Below, one piece after another: positions 11,011 through 20,341 of a stretch of DNA of 64,000 bases. How positions within the stretch are numbered: position 1 is the stretch's first letter; every line of letters begins with the position of its first letter. A program made the translations under genes and the position numbers. Origin of the DNA: Sphingosinicella terrae (lineage in GTDB: Bacteria > Pseudomonadota > Alphaproteobacteria > Sphingomonadales > Sphingomonadaceae); the NCBI RefSeq assembly GCF_003347635.1, contig NZ_QDFY01000002.1, positions 248,001 to 312,000 on the forward strand. The letters are read 5' to 3'. Under the pieces are notes generated by a model that ran no database searches, was not told the origin of the DNA, and saw nothing but the letters and a program-made list of their open reading frames with translations.

Positions 11011-12537
11011 TCAGAAGTTGAATCCGGGCTGGGCACCCGGGCTGCTGCGCTGCGGCTGGAGCGCCGCCGACTGCGTCGGCTCGACCGGCATCGGGGCAGG
11101 CAGGCCCGGCACGGTCGCTGCCGCGCCGTCCAGCCCGGGCGCCACCGTGCGCGGCGGCGCCGCTGTGGGCATCGGCCTCTGTTCGCCGGTCCGGCTGTCA
11201 TGTGCCTGATTGCCAAGCAGGCGCTGCGCGTCGTTGGCGTTGCGGAAGCCGTCGGTCGGCAGCGCGATCTGGTTCGCATTCACCGGACGCACCAGATAGG
11301 GCGTGACGACGATGACCAGCTCGGTCTCCTGGCGACGGAAATTGTTCGAACGGAACAGCGCGCCGAGGATCGGCAGGTTGCCGAGGAAGGGGGTGCGCTC
11401 GATCGAGTTGTTGCCGGTGTTGCGCAGAAGGCCGCCAATGACCATGCTCTGGCCGGAGCCGAGCTCCACCGTCGTCTCGGTGCGCCGGATCGACAAAGCG
11501 GGCACCTCGAAGCCGTTGAACTCGACCGCGCCGGCGGCGGTCAGCTCGGAGACTTCCGGCCGCACGCGCATCGAGATCCGGCCATTTTCCAGCACGAAGG
11601 GCGTGAAGGAGAGGCCGACGCCATATTGGCGATATTCGATCGTCGTCGTGCCCAGCGACTGCTGGATCGGGATCGGGAACTCGCCGCCGGCGAGGAAGCT
11701 CGCCGTCTCGCCGGAGAGGGCGGTCAGGGTCGGCTCCGCGAGGATCGTCACCAGGCCGTTATTCTCGTTGAGATCGAGCGATCCGGCGACATCGAGGCCG
11801 AACACGTTGCGCAGGAGCAGCCCCGCCTGCGACGTGCCCTCCGGCCGGGTGAAGGTGCCGCTCTCGAAGTCGAAGGCGTCGGGGCCGCGACCGAAGAAGA
11901 AGCCGGTGCTTCCGCCGGTGGGATCGAACGTCTCGAGATTGACGCCCGCCTCTCGGACCAGCGTACGGCTGACCTCGGCGATGCGGACCTGCAGCATGAC
12001 CTGCTGCGGAGTCGCGGTGCGCAGCCGGCTGACCACCTGCGTGCCCTCGCCGACGAACGCCTGAGCGAGGCGCTCGGCCTCGGCTGCGTCGTCGGGCTGG
12101 GCGACGGTGCCGGTGAGCAGGACCATGCCGCTCATCGGCGTCGCCGTGATGTCGGCTTCCGGCATGGCGAGCGACAGCATGTCGTCGACCGAGGCGAGGT
12201 TCTGGCCCACCCGGACATTCGCCGAATAGATGACCTGGCCGCGGCCGTTGGTGGCGAACACCGTAGTCTGGCCGGCACCCTTGCCGAAGACGTAGATCTG
12301 GTTCGTCGAGCGGACCTGGACGTCGGCGATCTCGGGATTCGCGACGAAAATATCGCTCATCGTGCCGTTCAGCCGCACCATCCGGCCGGTTCCTACCGAC
12401 AGGGTGATGTCGTTCGACGGTGCGACGCTGCTCGCCGATTGGGCGAAGGCGCTGAACGGCGCCGCCGCCGGGACCGCCGCCAGGGCGACGGCAAGGGCCG
12501 CGCCGAGCGAGGCGTTCCTGAACTTCTTGATCGTCAT
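11011..12537 (-). CDS. cpaC: Tad pilus outer-membrane secretin CpaC/RcpA
   Basis: CpaC forms the outer-membrane channel for the Flp pilus. A Sec signal peptide (residues about 1-33, ending AFSAFAQ) is followed by an N-terminal pilus-secretin domain (LSVGTGRMVRLNGTMSDIFVANPEIADVQV), a BON-like domain (DDMLSLAMPEADITATPMSGMVLLTG) and the C-terminal secretin domain with VTILAEPTLTALSGETASFLAGGEFPIP and the final LGNLPILGALFRS. The Pro-rich C-terminal tail after residue 460 is variable in the family. Its ATG overlaps the cpaB stop (TAATG). Confidence 0.95.
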   Translation of the reverse strand: MTIKKFRNASLGAALAVALAAVPAAAPFSAFAQSASSVAPSNDITLSVGTGRMVRLNGTMSDIFVANPEIADVQVRSTNQIYVFGKGAGQTTVFATNGRGQVIYSANVRVGQNLASVDDMLSLAMPEADITATPMSGMVLLTGTVAQPDDAAEAERLAQAFVGEGTQVVSRLRTATPQQVMLQVRIAEVSRTLVREAGVNLETFDPTGGSTGFFFGRGPDAFDFESGTFTRPEGTSQAGLLLRNVFGLDVAGSLDLNENNGLVTILAEPTLTALSGETASFLAGGEFPIPIQQSLGTTTIEYRQYGVGLSFTPFVLENGRISMRVRPEVSELTAAGAVEFNGFEVPALSIRRTETTVELGSGQSMVIGGLLRNTGNNSIERTPFLGNLPILGALFRSNNFRRQETELVIVVTPYLVRPVNANQIALPTDGFRNANDAQRLLGNQAHDSRTGEQRPMPTAAPPRTVAPGLDGAAATVPGLPAPMPVEPTQSAALQPQRSSPGAQPGFNF

Positions 12538-13553
12538 TATCGTGCTCCCACCGGAACGACCGTGACATTGTTGCCGCGGGCGACGCGTACGACTGGCCCG
12601 GCCGGCTGACCGTCCACCCCGACGGGTCCGGCCCCATTCGCGCTTGGCGCGCTGTCATTATTGGATACGCGTGCCGGCACCGTGCTGCGCTGGAAGCGCG
12701 AGACGTCGGCGCCGACCGTATAGGTGGACGGGCCGTCCATCGGGCGGTTCGCCACCGCGAGCAGCATGCTGCGCTCGGCGCGCGGATCCTCGCCTTCGGG
12801 CACGCTCACCTCGCCGGCCGCGATGGCGCGCTCGAGCTCGGCCGTATTATCGGCGAGCGAGCGAAGCGACAGAGACAGCGAGCCGACACGCTGCGCGACC
12901 GCGATCTTCTCGGCGATGCGCGGCGTCGCCTCGAAGGTGACGGTGCTGGTGTTGCGGGCGACCTGGTTGCCTTCGGCGTCGCGCGCATTGATGCGCTGGT
13001 CGACGGCGAGGACGCGGATGTTGCGGATGATCGTCTCCGAGACGCGTAGCGGAGCACCGTCGCCGCCGCCCTCGACCTCCTGGGAGAGGACGATGTCGAC
13101 ACGGTCGCCGGGGAAGACGAAGCCGGCCACGCCGCTCGTCTCGGAAACCGCGACGGAGACGGCGCGCATGCCCGGCCCCAGCGCCGCGGCGAGGAAGCCG
13201 CGCTCGCCCGGACGGATGAGCGCCCCGCGGGTGACCGGCTGGCCGGCGCTGATCTCCGTGCGGACGACGGTGCCGATCAGGGAGGAGGGATCCACGCCGC
13301 CTTCGCCGCGAGGGAAATAGGCGTCCTGCACGAGACCCTCGGGCCACGGCTGGTAGCGGAAGGCCTCGGCGTCGATGATCGTGCCGACGGGCAGCACGCG
13401 GGTGGCGACGAGCACTTCCGGCCCTTGCGGCGCGACCGGAGCGGCGACCGCCTGGGGGGCGGCTGCGCCAGTGAACATGCTCTTCGCCATGAAGGCCGTC
13501 ACCGCAGCGATGATGAGCGCGCCGACGAGCAGCACGATTTTCTTAACGTCCAT
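12537..13553 (-). CDS. cpaB: pilus assembly protein CpaB/RcpC
   Basis: CpaB/RcpC is a periplasmic, inner-membrane-anchored protein with an SAF domain that works with the secretin. An N-terminal membrane anchor (residues 6-27) precedes the SAF region (EVLVATRVLPVGTIIDAEAFRYQPWP) and the RcpC domain (AVSVAVSETSGVAGFVFPGDRVDIVLS, then VTFEATPRIAEKIAVAQRVGSLSLSLRS). The length of 338 aa fits. cpaA lies 51 bp upstream on the same strand and cpaC overlaps by one base downstream. Confidence 0.93.
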   Translation of the reverse strand: MDVKKIVLLVGALIIAAVTAFMAKSMFTGAAAPQAVAAPVAPQGPEVLVATRVLPVGTIIDAEAFRYQPWPEGLVQDAYFPRGEGGVDPSSLIGTVVRTEISAGQPVTRGALIRPGERGFLAAALGPGMRAVSVAVSETSGVAGFVFPGDRVDIVLSQEVEGGGDGAPLRVSETIIRNIRVLAVDQRINARDAEGNQVARNTSTVTFEATPRIAEKIAVAQRVGSLSLSLRSLADNTAELERAIAAGEVSVPEGEDPRAERSMLLAVANRPMDGPSTYTVGADVSRFQRSTVPARVSNNDSAPSANGAGPVGVDGQPAGPVVRVARGNNVTVVPVGAR

Positions 13554-13604
13554 GGCGCCTATCGCCTCCCCGACTGGGACTGGAAGAAGTTCGAGCCTTC
13601 CTCA

Positions 13605-14075
13605 TCAGCCAAATTGGTAAAGAAACCGTTGGGCAATCAGCCACAATCCGCCGAACGCGATGGCGACGCCGTAGGGAACCTCGATCGGCGCCTCCGACCG
13701 GGCGAGGCGCTTGCGAAGCAGCATGGCCACGGTCAGCAGGCCTCCGGCGATCGACATGATCACGAGCAGGGCGAGCACCGCCTGCCATGGCAGCCAGAGC
13801 GTCACTGCGCCGATCAGCTTGACGTCGCCTCCGCCCATCGCGCCGATTGCGAAGGCTCCGGCAAAGACGACGAAGACGAGCAAGGCGACTCCGACCTGCA
13901 TCGCCGCGTCCGGCCAGGCGGCGAGACCGGTCGCCCACCAGAAGGGAATGGCAAGCAGGGCTACCGTCACGTTGAGTGGATTAGGAATCGTGCGCGTGCG
14001 CAGGTCCCACCAGCAGGCGGCGAGCAGCAGCAGCGCTAGCAGCGCGAGCAGAATCCAGGCGAGCCCCGTCCCCAT
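13605..14075 (-). CDS. cpaA: Tad prepilin peptidase CpaA/TadV
   Basis: An A24-family aspartic membrane peptidase that trims Flp prepilins and pseudopilins. The two catalytic aspartates are visible: D24 in WWDLRTRTIPN and D84 in GGGDVKL (the GxGD motif). About five membrane helices span 156 aa, the usual size for the short TadV type lacking the methyltransferase domain. It is the first gene of the minus-strand pilus operon. The Flp pilin gene that usually precedes it is not in the 94-bp spacer to the divergent hydrolase, so the major pilin must be encoded elsewhere. Confidence 0.92.
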   Translation of the reverse strand: MGTGLAWILLALLALLLLAACWWDLRTRTIPNPLNVTVALLAIPFWWATGLAAWPDAAMQVGVALLVFVVFAGAFAIGAMGGGDVKLIGAVTLWLPWQAVLALLVIMSIAGGLLTVAMLLRKRLARSEAPIEVPYGVAIAFGGLWLIAQRFLYQFG

Positions 14076-14169
14076 CGTGCGAACCCACTAGACGGGCTTG
14101 CTTTCGAAACCGTAACCGACGCCCTGTGGTAAAATTCTTTTTCACCGATAGCGGCGGGTCGGGCGCGGC

Positions 14170-15117
14170 ATGACGACAATGGCGCGCCGCCGCACGCATC
14201 CGCCCGACGCGGTCTTTGCCGCCTGGCCGGCGCGCGACGGCTGGCCGCTCCGCCGAATGGACTGGAGCCAGCCGGCCGGGAGCCGCGCGCGCGGCAGCCT
14301 GCTCTTCGCCAATGGCCGCGGCGACTTCATCGAGAAATATCTCGAAGCCTGTGCCCACTGGCACGATGCCGGCTGGAACGTCACCGCATTCGACTGGCGC
14401 GGACAGGGGCTCTCCAGGAGCGACGACCGGCGCCGGCGCCCGCGCAGCTTCCAACCGATGGTGCGCGATCTCGGCGACCTCGTCGCCGACTGGCGCGGCG
14501 GGAGCCCGGGCCCGCATGTCGCGGTGGCGCATTCGATGGGCGGGCACCTGCTGCTTCGCCTGCTTGTCGACCAGCGTCGGTCGCTCGACGCGGCTGTGCT
14601 CGTCGCGCCGATGATCCGGGTGAACAGCGCGCCGCTCCCCGAACGATTCGCACCCCTTATCACCGAGATGATGTGCCTTGGCCGCCGTCACGAGCGCCTG
14701 GTCTGGAAGGTCGATCCCACCTCGACCGGAGCGGCATCGCGGCGCGAGCGCCACCTGACCCGATCGCCGGAGCGCTATGCGGACGAGTTGTGGTGGTGGG
14801 ATCGGGAGCCGCGGCTGCGCATGGGCGGCGTCACCTGGGGATGGCTTCGCGCCGCCTATCGCTCGGCGGGCCGCTTCACCGTGGAGCGCCTGGCGCGAGT
14901 GCGAACGCCGATCCTCCTCATCGGCAGCGATCGCGACCGGCTGGTGAGCGCGGCGGCGATCCGACGCGCCGCGGCCGATCTGCCCGATGCCGAACTCCAT
15001 ATGTATCCCGACGCCGCGCATGAGATATTGCGCGAGGCCGATCCAGTGCGGCTCGACGCGCTGGCGAGGATCGACGCTTTCTTCGGTCGCCGCGTCGCCG
15101 GAGCCCACCTCGGGTGA
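14170..15117 (+). CDS. alpha/beta hydrolase, lysophospholipase-like (serine aminopeptidase S33 family)
   Basis: A 315-aa cytoplasmic alpha/beta hydrolase. Landmarks are FANGRGDFIEKYLE near residue 60, the oxyanion-side DWRGQGLS, the nucleophile elbow VAHSMGGH (Ser near residue 122), the acid residue region ILLIGSDRDRLV and a late His (DAAHEIL). This order and the opening RGSLLFANGRGDF are typical of PldB-like lysophospholipase or monoacylglycerol-lipase relatives (Hydrolase_4). The true substrate cannot be read from the sequence. It is translationally coupled to the downstream FAD oxidoreductase (GTGA overlap), suggesting a joint role. Confidence 0.85.
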   Translation: MTTMARRRTHPPDAVFAAWPARDGWPLRRMDWSQPAGSRARGSLLFANGRGDFIEKYLEACAHWHDAGWNVTAFDWRGQGLSRSDDRRRRPRSFQPMVRDLGDLVADWRGGSPGPHVAVAHSMGGHLLLRLLVDQRRSLDAAVLVAPMIRVNSAPLPERFAPLITEMMCLGRRHERLVWKVDPTSTGAASRRERHLTRSPERYADELWWWDREPRLRMGGVTWGWLRAAYRSAGRFTVERLARVRTPILLIGSDRDRLVSAAAIRRAAADLPDAELHMYPDAAHEILREADPVRLDALARIDAFFGRRVAGAHLG

Positions 15118-16232
15118 ACCGCTTCGACATCGCCATCGTCGGCGCCGGGATGGCTGGAGCAAGCCTGGCTGCCGAGATTGCCGGGCGCGCGTCGGTGCTG
15201 ATCCTGGAGGGCGAAAGCCAGCCCGGCTATCACAGTACCGGCCGGTCCGCGGCTTTCTGGTCCGAAAGCTACGGCGGACCCTTGGTCCAGCCGCTGACCA
15301 GTGCCTCGGGATCCTTCCTCGCCGATCCGCCCGCCGATTTCTCCGCCCACTCGTTTCTCTCCGAACGCGGAGCGCTACACATTGCCGACGCGGCCGGCCG
15401 GACGGCGCTCGAGGCGCTGGCGGCCCGCTTCGCCGGCAGCCCGGTTCGCCTGGAGTGGAAGGATCGGTCGCAGCTCGAGGCTGCCATCCCCGGGCTCCGG
15501 GCAGGCTGGGACTGGGGCCTTGCCGAGCCGAGCTGTACGGACATCGACGTCGCCGGGCTCCATGCCGCCTTCCTTCGGTCCGCCCGCCGAGCAGGTGCGA
15601 GGCTCGTCACCGATGCCCCTCTCGCCCAGGCCGAGCGGAGTGGCGGCGCCTGGCGACTCGTCACCGGGGCGGGAGACTTTGCCGCGGACCTCCTGGTCGA
15701 TGCCGCCGGTGCCTGGGCAGATCCTGTCGCCGCCGCCGCCGGGGAGCGGACGATCGGCATCACGCCCTATCGGCGAACGATGGCGCAACTGCGGGTGGCA
15801 CCGGCCGCCGCCGCCTCCCTGCCCCTGGTCATCGACGCACGCGAGCGCTTCTACTTCAAGCCGGAAGCGGGCGGGCGCCTCTGGGTCAGTCCGCATGACG
15901 AGACGCCGAGCGAGCCGTGCGACTGCGCCCCGGAGGAGTATGACGTCGCCGTCGCGGTCGACCGGCTGCAGCAAGCGGTCGACTGGCGAGTCGAGACGGT
16001 CGAGCGGCGCTGGGCGGGTCTGCGCAGCTTCGCTCCCGATCGCCTCCCCCTCTTCGGGTTCAGCGACAGCGGACGCGGCTTCTTCTGGTGCGCGGGGCAG
16101 GGCGGCTTCGGGATCCAGACGGCACCGGCGGCGGCGAAGATGGCTGCCGCCTTGCTGCTCGGCACTTCACCCGATCCGATGGTCGCCGATATCGATCCGA
16201 CCCCTTATCGGGCCACCCGCTTCATCGGATGA
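15114..16232 (+). CDS. FAD-dependent oxidoreductase (DAO family)
   Basis: A 372-aa flavoprotein of the glycine/D-amino-acid oxidase-like superfamily. The N-terminal dinucleotide fold is clear (DIAIVGAGMAGASLAAEIA) followed by an ARXX-like segment (HSTGRSAAFWSESYGG), and the C-terminal FAD-binding portion reads FFWCAGQGGFGIQTAPAAAKMAA. The start is GTG 15114 within the stop of the upstream hydrolase (GTGA). The pattern STGRSAAFW resembles sphingomonad and other alphaproteobacterial oxidases whose substrate is unassigned; I do not propose one. Confidence 0.88.
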   Translation: MNRFDIAIVGAGMAGASLAAEIAGRASVLILEGESQPGYHSTGRSAAFWSESYGGPLVQPLTSASGSFLADPPADFSAHSFLSERGALHIADAAGRTALEALAARFAGSPVRLEWKDRSQLEAAIPGLRAGWDWGLAEPSCTDIDVAGLHAAFLRSARRAGARLVTDAPLAQAERSGGAWRLVTGAGDFAADLLVDAAGAWADPVAAAAGERTIGITPYRRTMAQLRVAPAAAASLPLVIDARERFYFKPEAGGRLWVSPHDETPSEPCDCAPEEYDVAVAVDRLQQAVDWRVETVERRWAGLRSFAPDRLPLFGFSDSGRGFFWCAGQGGFGIQTAPAAAKMAAALLLGTSPDPMVADIDPTPYRATRFIG

Positions 16233-16359
16233 ACCGGTCGGTCCGGCAGACGCCCGGAAACTCGTATCAGACTGGCATCGCGCAGGGTCCTGCGCTTCCG
16301 GTGGGCGAGGCTGGCAGTGATCGAGCGGTCGCGAGGCATCGCGCGCCGGCCGCAGGGGC

Positions 16360-16770
16360 TCAGCAGGCGCGGGCGTGCAGGTCCGCGAATCCGTTGAACT
16401 GCGCGAGGAGATTCCGGTCGGCGAGGGGCGCGACGAGATTGGCGACGACCTTGCGCAGATCGGTGGCGTCGCCGCCGCTGCCGCCGCGCTCGAAGCCCAT
16501 CGACCAGTTGCCGAAGGCCCGCGCCGTCACGGTTCCGCAGGAGAGAAGGACCAGGGCACGATGCCGCGGGTCCTGCCGGATACGCGCGTAGGCGGCGAGC
16601 ACGGCCGCTTCCGGACCCTCCAGCGCCTGCAGGAATCGCCGGCCGCCGGCGACCAGCAGGCCGGTCACGCCATCGGCTTCGTTGTTGCGGCGTGAGACGG
16701 CGAGGATGGCGTCGAGTGTCTCGGCCTCGTGCGGCTGGCCGGCGGTACTGATATAGGCGAGCTGGAGCAT
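16360..16770 (-). CDS. BLUF-domain blue-light photoreceptor
   Basis: A 136-aa protein that is almost only a BLUF domain (sensor of blue light using FAD). The photocycle residues line up exactly with AppA by spacing: Tyr6 (LAYIS), Asn30 (RRNNEADGVTGLL), Gln48 (FLQALEG), Trp89 and Met91 (GNWSMGF). No output domain is fused; the remaining 40 residues form a short helical tail, so signalling must go through a partner protein, as in short BLUF proteins such as SlrB or PixD. Nearby genes include a GGDEF-EAL enzyme and PilZ proteins, which are plausible but unproven partners. Confidence 0.93.
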   Translation of the reverse strand: MLQLAYISTAGQPHEAETLDAILAVSRRNNEADGVTGLLVAGGRRFLQALEGPEAAVLAAYARIRQDPRHRALVLLSCGTVTARAFGNWSMGFERGGSGGDATDLRKVVANLVAPLADRNLLAQFNGFADLHARAC

Positions 16771-16875
16771 CGGGTCCGATTCCGTCGTGATTGGCGTGTC
16801 GGCGCAGACGGATAGCGTCCGAGACTCTAAGAGGCCTTAACCGGCGTCGGAAAAGCGCTGACAAAGGATGCCGAG

Positions 16876-17136
16876 ATGGATTTCGACGATCAACTGCGCC
16901 GCTATTTCGGAACCGCCGACATCGCCACCCTGACGCCCTCCGTCCTCGGCGCCGGGATAGAGCGGATGAAGGTGGATCTCGGCCTCGAGCGGGATCGCGC
17001 CCGCCGCTTCGCCTTGTGGACCTTGCTCCACATGATGGGCGAGGCGCCTGATCTCGACGTCGCCTTCGAGGATGAGCGCGACCGGGAGGCGGCGCGCAAC
17101 TTCATGGACATGATGGGACGGGCGGCCGACGGCTGA
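16876..17136 (+). CDS. conserved small protein of unknown function (DUF-like)
   Basis: An 86-aa soluble, acidic, probably all-helical protein (RRYFGTADIATLTP, RRFALWTLLHMMGEAPDLDVAFED, RDAARNFMDMM-like end). There is no signal or membrane segment. The start ATG 16876 follows AAAGGATGCCGAG. The pattern looks familiar from sphingomonad genomes as a short conserved family, but I cannot name it. It is divergent from the BLUF gene (105-bp spacer) and precedes the autotransporter by 172 bp. Confidence 0.7.
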   Translation: MDFDDQLRRYFGTADIATLTPSVLGAGIERMKVDLGLERDRARRFALWTLLHMMGEAPDLDVAFEDERDREAARNFMDMMGRAADG

Positions 17137-17308
17137 ACCGTGCAGCTCAGGGCCTCTCCCGCCGCGGGCGAGCGGCGGATGCCGCAAGACTGCTGCCGTG
17201 AATCCCCTGCCGTAAAAAGAACGTTACTCAGGTGTTTAGGCTTTCCGAATATCATTTGTTTGAGGCTTTGGCCGCATTTCCCCTGAAATCTGATTGGGGA
17301 AGTGTGCC

Positions 17309-20300
17309 ATGTACCGCAGTGTACCCTCGAAGCTGCTGACCGGCGCCGCGTTCGCGGCCGTCACTATCGCTTCGCCCGCCGCAGCCAAGATCGGGCTTCC
17401 GCTGGTGAGCCCGCCGCCCCCGGCCACGACGTTGGCGCCGCTCTACGGCAATATCGGCGCCTTCTACGGCAACATCAATCCGTTCTACGGTAATATCGGC
17501 GCGTTCGAAGGTGATATCGACTCCCGCTACGGCAATATCGGAGCCTTCTACGGCAACATTGGTGCGTTCTATGGGAACATCGGCGCCTTCGCTGGCAGCC
17601 TTGACCCGGAATATGGCAATATCGGAGCCTTCTACGGCAATATCGGCGCCTTCGATGGCAGCCTCGATCCGCTCTACGGCAATATCGGTGCGTTCGAAGG
17701 TGCCGTCGATCCGGAATATGGCAACATCGGCGCTTTCTACGGAAATATCGGCGCCTTCTACGGAAATATCGGTGCCTTCGACGGAATCGTCGATCCGAGC
17801 TACGGGAATATCGGCGCCTTTGACGGTGACGGCTATGCCCAGGTCGTTCTCTATTGGAACCAGTTCGGTCAGCATTGGCAGGGCCAGCAGGCTCTGTGGA
17901 CCGACCCGACGCGCACTTCGGACCTCCAGGCCCGTTTCGAGCAGCTGGTGTCCTCGAGCGAGGCGCTGTGGGGTCCGCGGATCGCCGCCGCCAACGGCGG
18001 CAGCTTTCAGGAGAGCTTTCTCGCGCCGCTGCTGGAGCGCTTCGGCATCGACCGCGCCGATCCGTCCAGCCTGCAGGCGTTGTCGGCGGAGGATCGCGCG
18101 CGCTTCTTCATGGAATGGCATGACGGCCTGATGGCCTATTCCGGTGCCGACCAGGTCGATCACTGGATGGGTGCGGTCAACTGGTCGCCGTCCCTTACCC
18201 AGCAGCAGGGCAGCGGCGCCGACAGCATCATCGGCCTGCTCGATGCCACCGTCACCGGCGATCCGGACATTTCCGACAATCTCGGTTTTGCCGGCGGGCA
18301 CGAGGCGCTGCTCCACGGTCACGGCGTCGGCGTCGCCAGCCTGATGGTGGCGGCGCATGACGGCAGAGGGGTCATGGGCATCGCGCCGAACGCAACCGTC
18401 GTCGCCTACAATCCGTTCGACGCGACCAATACGGCGAGCTGGGAGGACGTCCAGACCGGCATCCTCGCCCTCGCCGCGCGCAACGCCAGCGTCATCAACA
18501 TGTCCCTCGGTGTGTCGGGATATGCCCTGCATCCGGACTGGCGCAACGTCCTGTTCAACGATCAGGTCGTCGCGGCGACCAAGGATCGCATCTTCGTCAT
18601 CGCCGCGGGCAATGACGGCGCGGTCCAGCCGGCCGACATGAGCTGGGACTTCAGCCGCGATCCCAATATGATCATCGTTGGCGCGGTCGCGCCCGACGGC
18701 ACCATCTCGGCCATGTCGAACACGCCGGGCACCGCTTGCCTGACCAGCGGCCTCGTCTGCCGGCAGCGGCTGATGGACAGATTCATGGTCGCGCCCGGCG
18801 AGCTGCTCCTGATGCCCGACGGGGAGGGCGGCATGGTCCGCCGCAGCGGTACGTCCTTCGCCGCTCCTCTGGTCTCGGGCGCCATCACCCTGCTCCACGA
18901 CCGCTGGCCCTGGCTCGCGTCGCATCCCGACGAATCGGTGCAGATCATCCTTCGCTCGGCTCGAGACCTCGGCGCGCCGGGCGTCGATCCGGTCTATGGA
19001 CACGGTATGCTCGACGTTCAGGCCTCGCAGTCGCCGCTCGATTTCAACAGCCTGCAATATTACGAGGTCCGCAACGGCAAGATCGTCTCCCGGCCCGCCG
19101 CCAGCTTGCTCACCAGCGGCCTCGACACGACCTGGGAGACGGACGGAGTCTATTTTCAGCTCTACGAGCCGATCGGCGACACCTACCGCGACTTCGTCGT
19201 CCCGGTGTCGAGCCGGCTCGTCGGCAAGGTGGGCACGCTCGCCGGCGCCGAGGAATATTTCCAGCGCTTCGCCACCAGCCGCCTGACGGACTGGATCCGC
19301 GGCGGCGGCGCGCCCTTCACCGAGACGGTCGGAATTACCCGGATGGTGACTGCGAACCTGCAGGTCACCACGTCGATGGGCCGCCTGCCGAGCGAGAGCG
19401 CTTTGGGCTTCCAGGGCGGCGACTGGGCGCCGCACAGCGAGATGCGCGTCGCCAACAGCGCCGGCTTCGGCTTCACTGCCGGCTTCGGCAATGGCGGCAT
19501 GGCCTTGAATGCGCAGGACGGGCTCGGTCTCGCTTCGGACTACGGCACGCAAGGCGGCGTCAATCCGGTCCTCGGCCTTGCTTCCGGCGGCGCCTTCTTC
19601 GGCGCCCAGCTGCCGGTCGCCGGCAATGTCAGCGTCTCGATCGGCTATACCGAGCAGCGGCTCGACCATGACCGGGCGCCGTTCCGGTCCGACGCCGAGC
19701 GTGCCGCCTATCATGGCGTCGCACCGTTCCAGGCCGAGGCGGTCAATGTCCGAGTCACCCACCGCGCCAGCAGTCGCTTTTCCTTCTCCGGAGCCTATGC
19801 GCGCGTCGACGAGCGCAACGGCCTGCTCGGCGTCCAGTCGCGCTCGGCGCTGGAGCTCGGTCATGGCGCCGTGACCGACACGCTGACCCTCGCCTCGACC
19901 TATCGGGTCAGCGACCGCTTCACCCTGGCTTTCTCGGGAACCGCGGGCCGGACCCATTCCGCCACTCCGGAGCAGGGCTATTCGACGGCGAGCGACGTGC
20001 TCAGCTCGGCCTTCGCCCTGTCGGCGACCTTCCAGAACGTCGTCGGACGCGGCGACGCGCTCCGCCTGTCGCTGGCGCAGCCGCTTCATGTCGAACGCGG
20101 TGAGCTCAGCTACCGCTCCGTCCAGGTCCTCGACCGCACGACCGGCGAGCTCGGCATCGGCGAGCAGAGATTCGACATCGCCGACCAGGATCGCGCCTTT
20201 TCGGCGGAACTGCTCTATGCGGCGCCGATCCTCGACAATGCCGGCGAGATCGGCCTCTTCGGCCGGGCCGAGCTTCGGTCCGGCGGCGGCGAGGACGTTA

Positions 20301-20341
20301 ACCAGATGGCAGCGGGTGGTCGGATAAGCGTCCGTTTCTGA
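17309..20341 (+). CDS. subtilase (S8) autotransporter with N-terminal heptapeptide repeats
   Basis: A 1010-aa secreted protease. ATG 17309 with GGGGAAG upstream gives a signal peptide ending ASPAAA. Residues about 46-171 are 18 tandem heptapeptides built on YGNIGAF. The S8 domain follows with D312 (LLDATV), H338 (HGVGVAS), N of VIAAGND and S516 (SGTSFAAP), a complete triad. After a linker, roughly residues 760-1010 form an autotransporter beta-barrel ending in the outer-membrane signature ISVRF. The expected path is Sec export, barrel insertion and surface display. What the repeats bind is unknown. The gene stands alone with an AT-rich upstream region (17205-17270). Confidence 0.92.
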   Translation: MYRSVPSKLLTGAAFAAVTIASPAAAKIGLPLVSPPPPATTLAPLYGNIGAFYGNINPFYGNIGAFEGDIDSRYGNIGAFYGNIGAFYGNIGAFAGSLDPEYGNIGAFYGNIGAFDGSLDPLYGNIGAFEGAVDPEYGNIGAFYGNIGAFYGNIGAFDGIVDPSYGNIGAFDGDGYAQVVLYWNQFGQHWQGQQALWTDPTRTSDLQARFEQLVSSSEALWGPRIAAANGGSFQESFLAPLLERFGIDRADPSSLQALSAEDRARFFMEWHDGLMAYSGADQVDHWMGAVNWSPSLTQQQGSGADSIIGLLDATVTGDPDISDNLGFAGGHEALLHGHGVGVASLMVAAHDGRGVMGIAPNATVVAYNPFDATNTASWEDVQTGILALAARNASVINMSLGVSGYALHPDWRNVLFNDQVVAATKDRIFVIAAGNDGAVQPADMSWDFSRDPNMIIVGAVAPDGTISAMSNTPGTACLTSGLVCRQRLMDRFMVAPGELLLMPDGEGGMVRRSGTSFAAPLVSGAITLLHDRWPWLASHPDESVQIILRSARDLGAPGVDPVYGHGMLDVQASQSPLDFNSLQYYEVRNGKIVSRPAASLLTSGLDTTWETDGVYFQLYEPIGDTYRDFVVPVSSRLVGKVGTLAGAEEYFQRFATSRLTDWIRGGGAPFTETVGITRMVTANLQVTTSMGRLPSESALGFQGGDWAPHSEMRVANSAGFGFTAGFGNGGMALNAQDGLGLASDYGTQGGVNPVLGLASGGAFFGAQLPVAGNVSVSIGYTEQRLDHDRAPFRSDAERAAYHGVAPFQAEAVNVRVTHRASSRFSFSGAYARVDERNGLLGVQSRSALELGHGAVTDTLTLASTYRVSDRFTLAFSGTAGRTHSATPEQGYSTASDVLSSAFALSATFQNVVGRGDALRLSLAQPLHVERGELSYRSVQVLDRTTGELGIGEQRFDIADQDRAFSAELLYAAPILDNAGEIGLFGRAELRSGGGEDVNQMAAGGRISVRF
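17444..17821 (+). repeat. 18 x 21-bp tandem repeat encoding YGNIGAF-type heptapeptides
   Basis: Eighteen in-frame 21-bp units. Twelve read exactly YGNIGAF, one YGNINPF; the other five are spacer units (EGDIDSR, AGSLDPE, DGSLDPL, EGAVDPE, DGIVDPS) that interrupt runs of one to three canonical units. Synonymous codon differences (GGC/GGT/GGG/GGA, AAT/AAC, ATC/ATT) show that the copies are old or under protein-level selection and not a fresh expansion. Confidence 0.95.

Noticed and set aside
17444-17821. CRISPR-like array
   Set aside because: The periodic 21-bp units have no unique spacers, stay in frame and encode a peptide repeat in a secreted protein.
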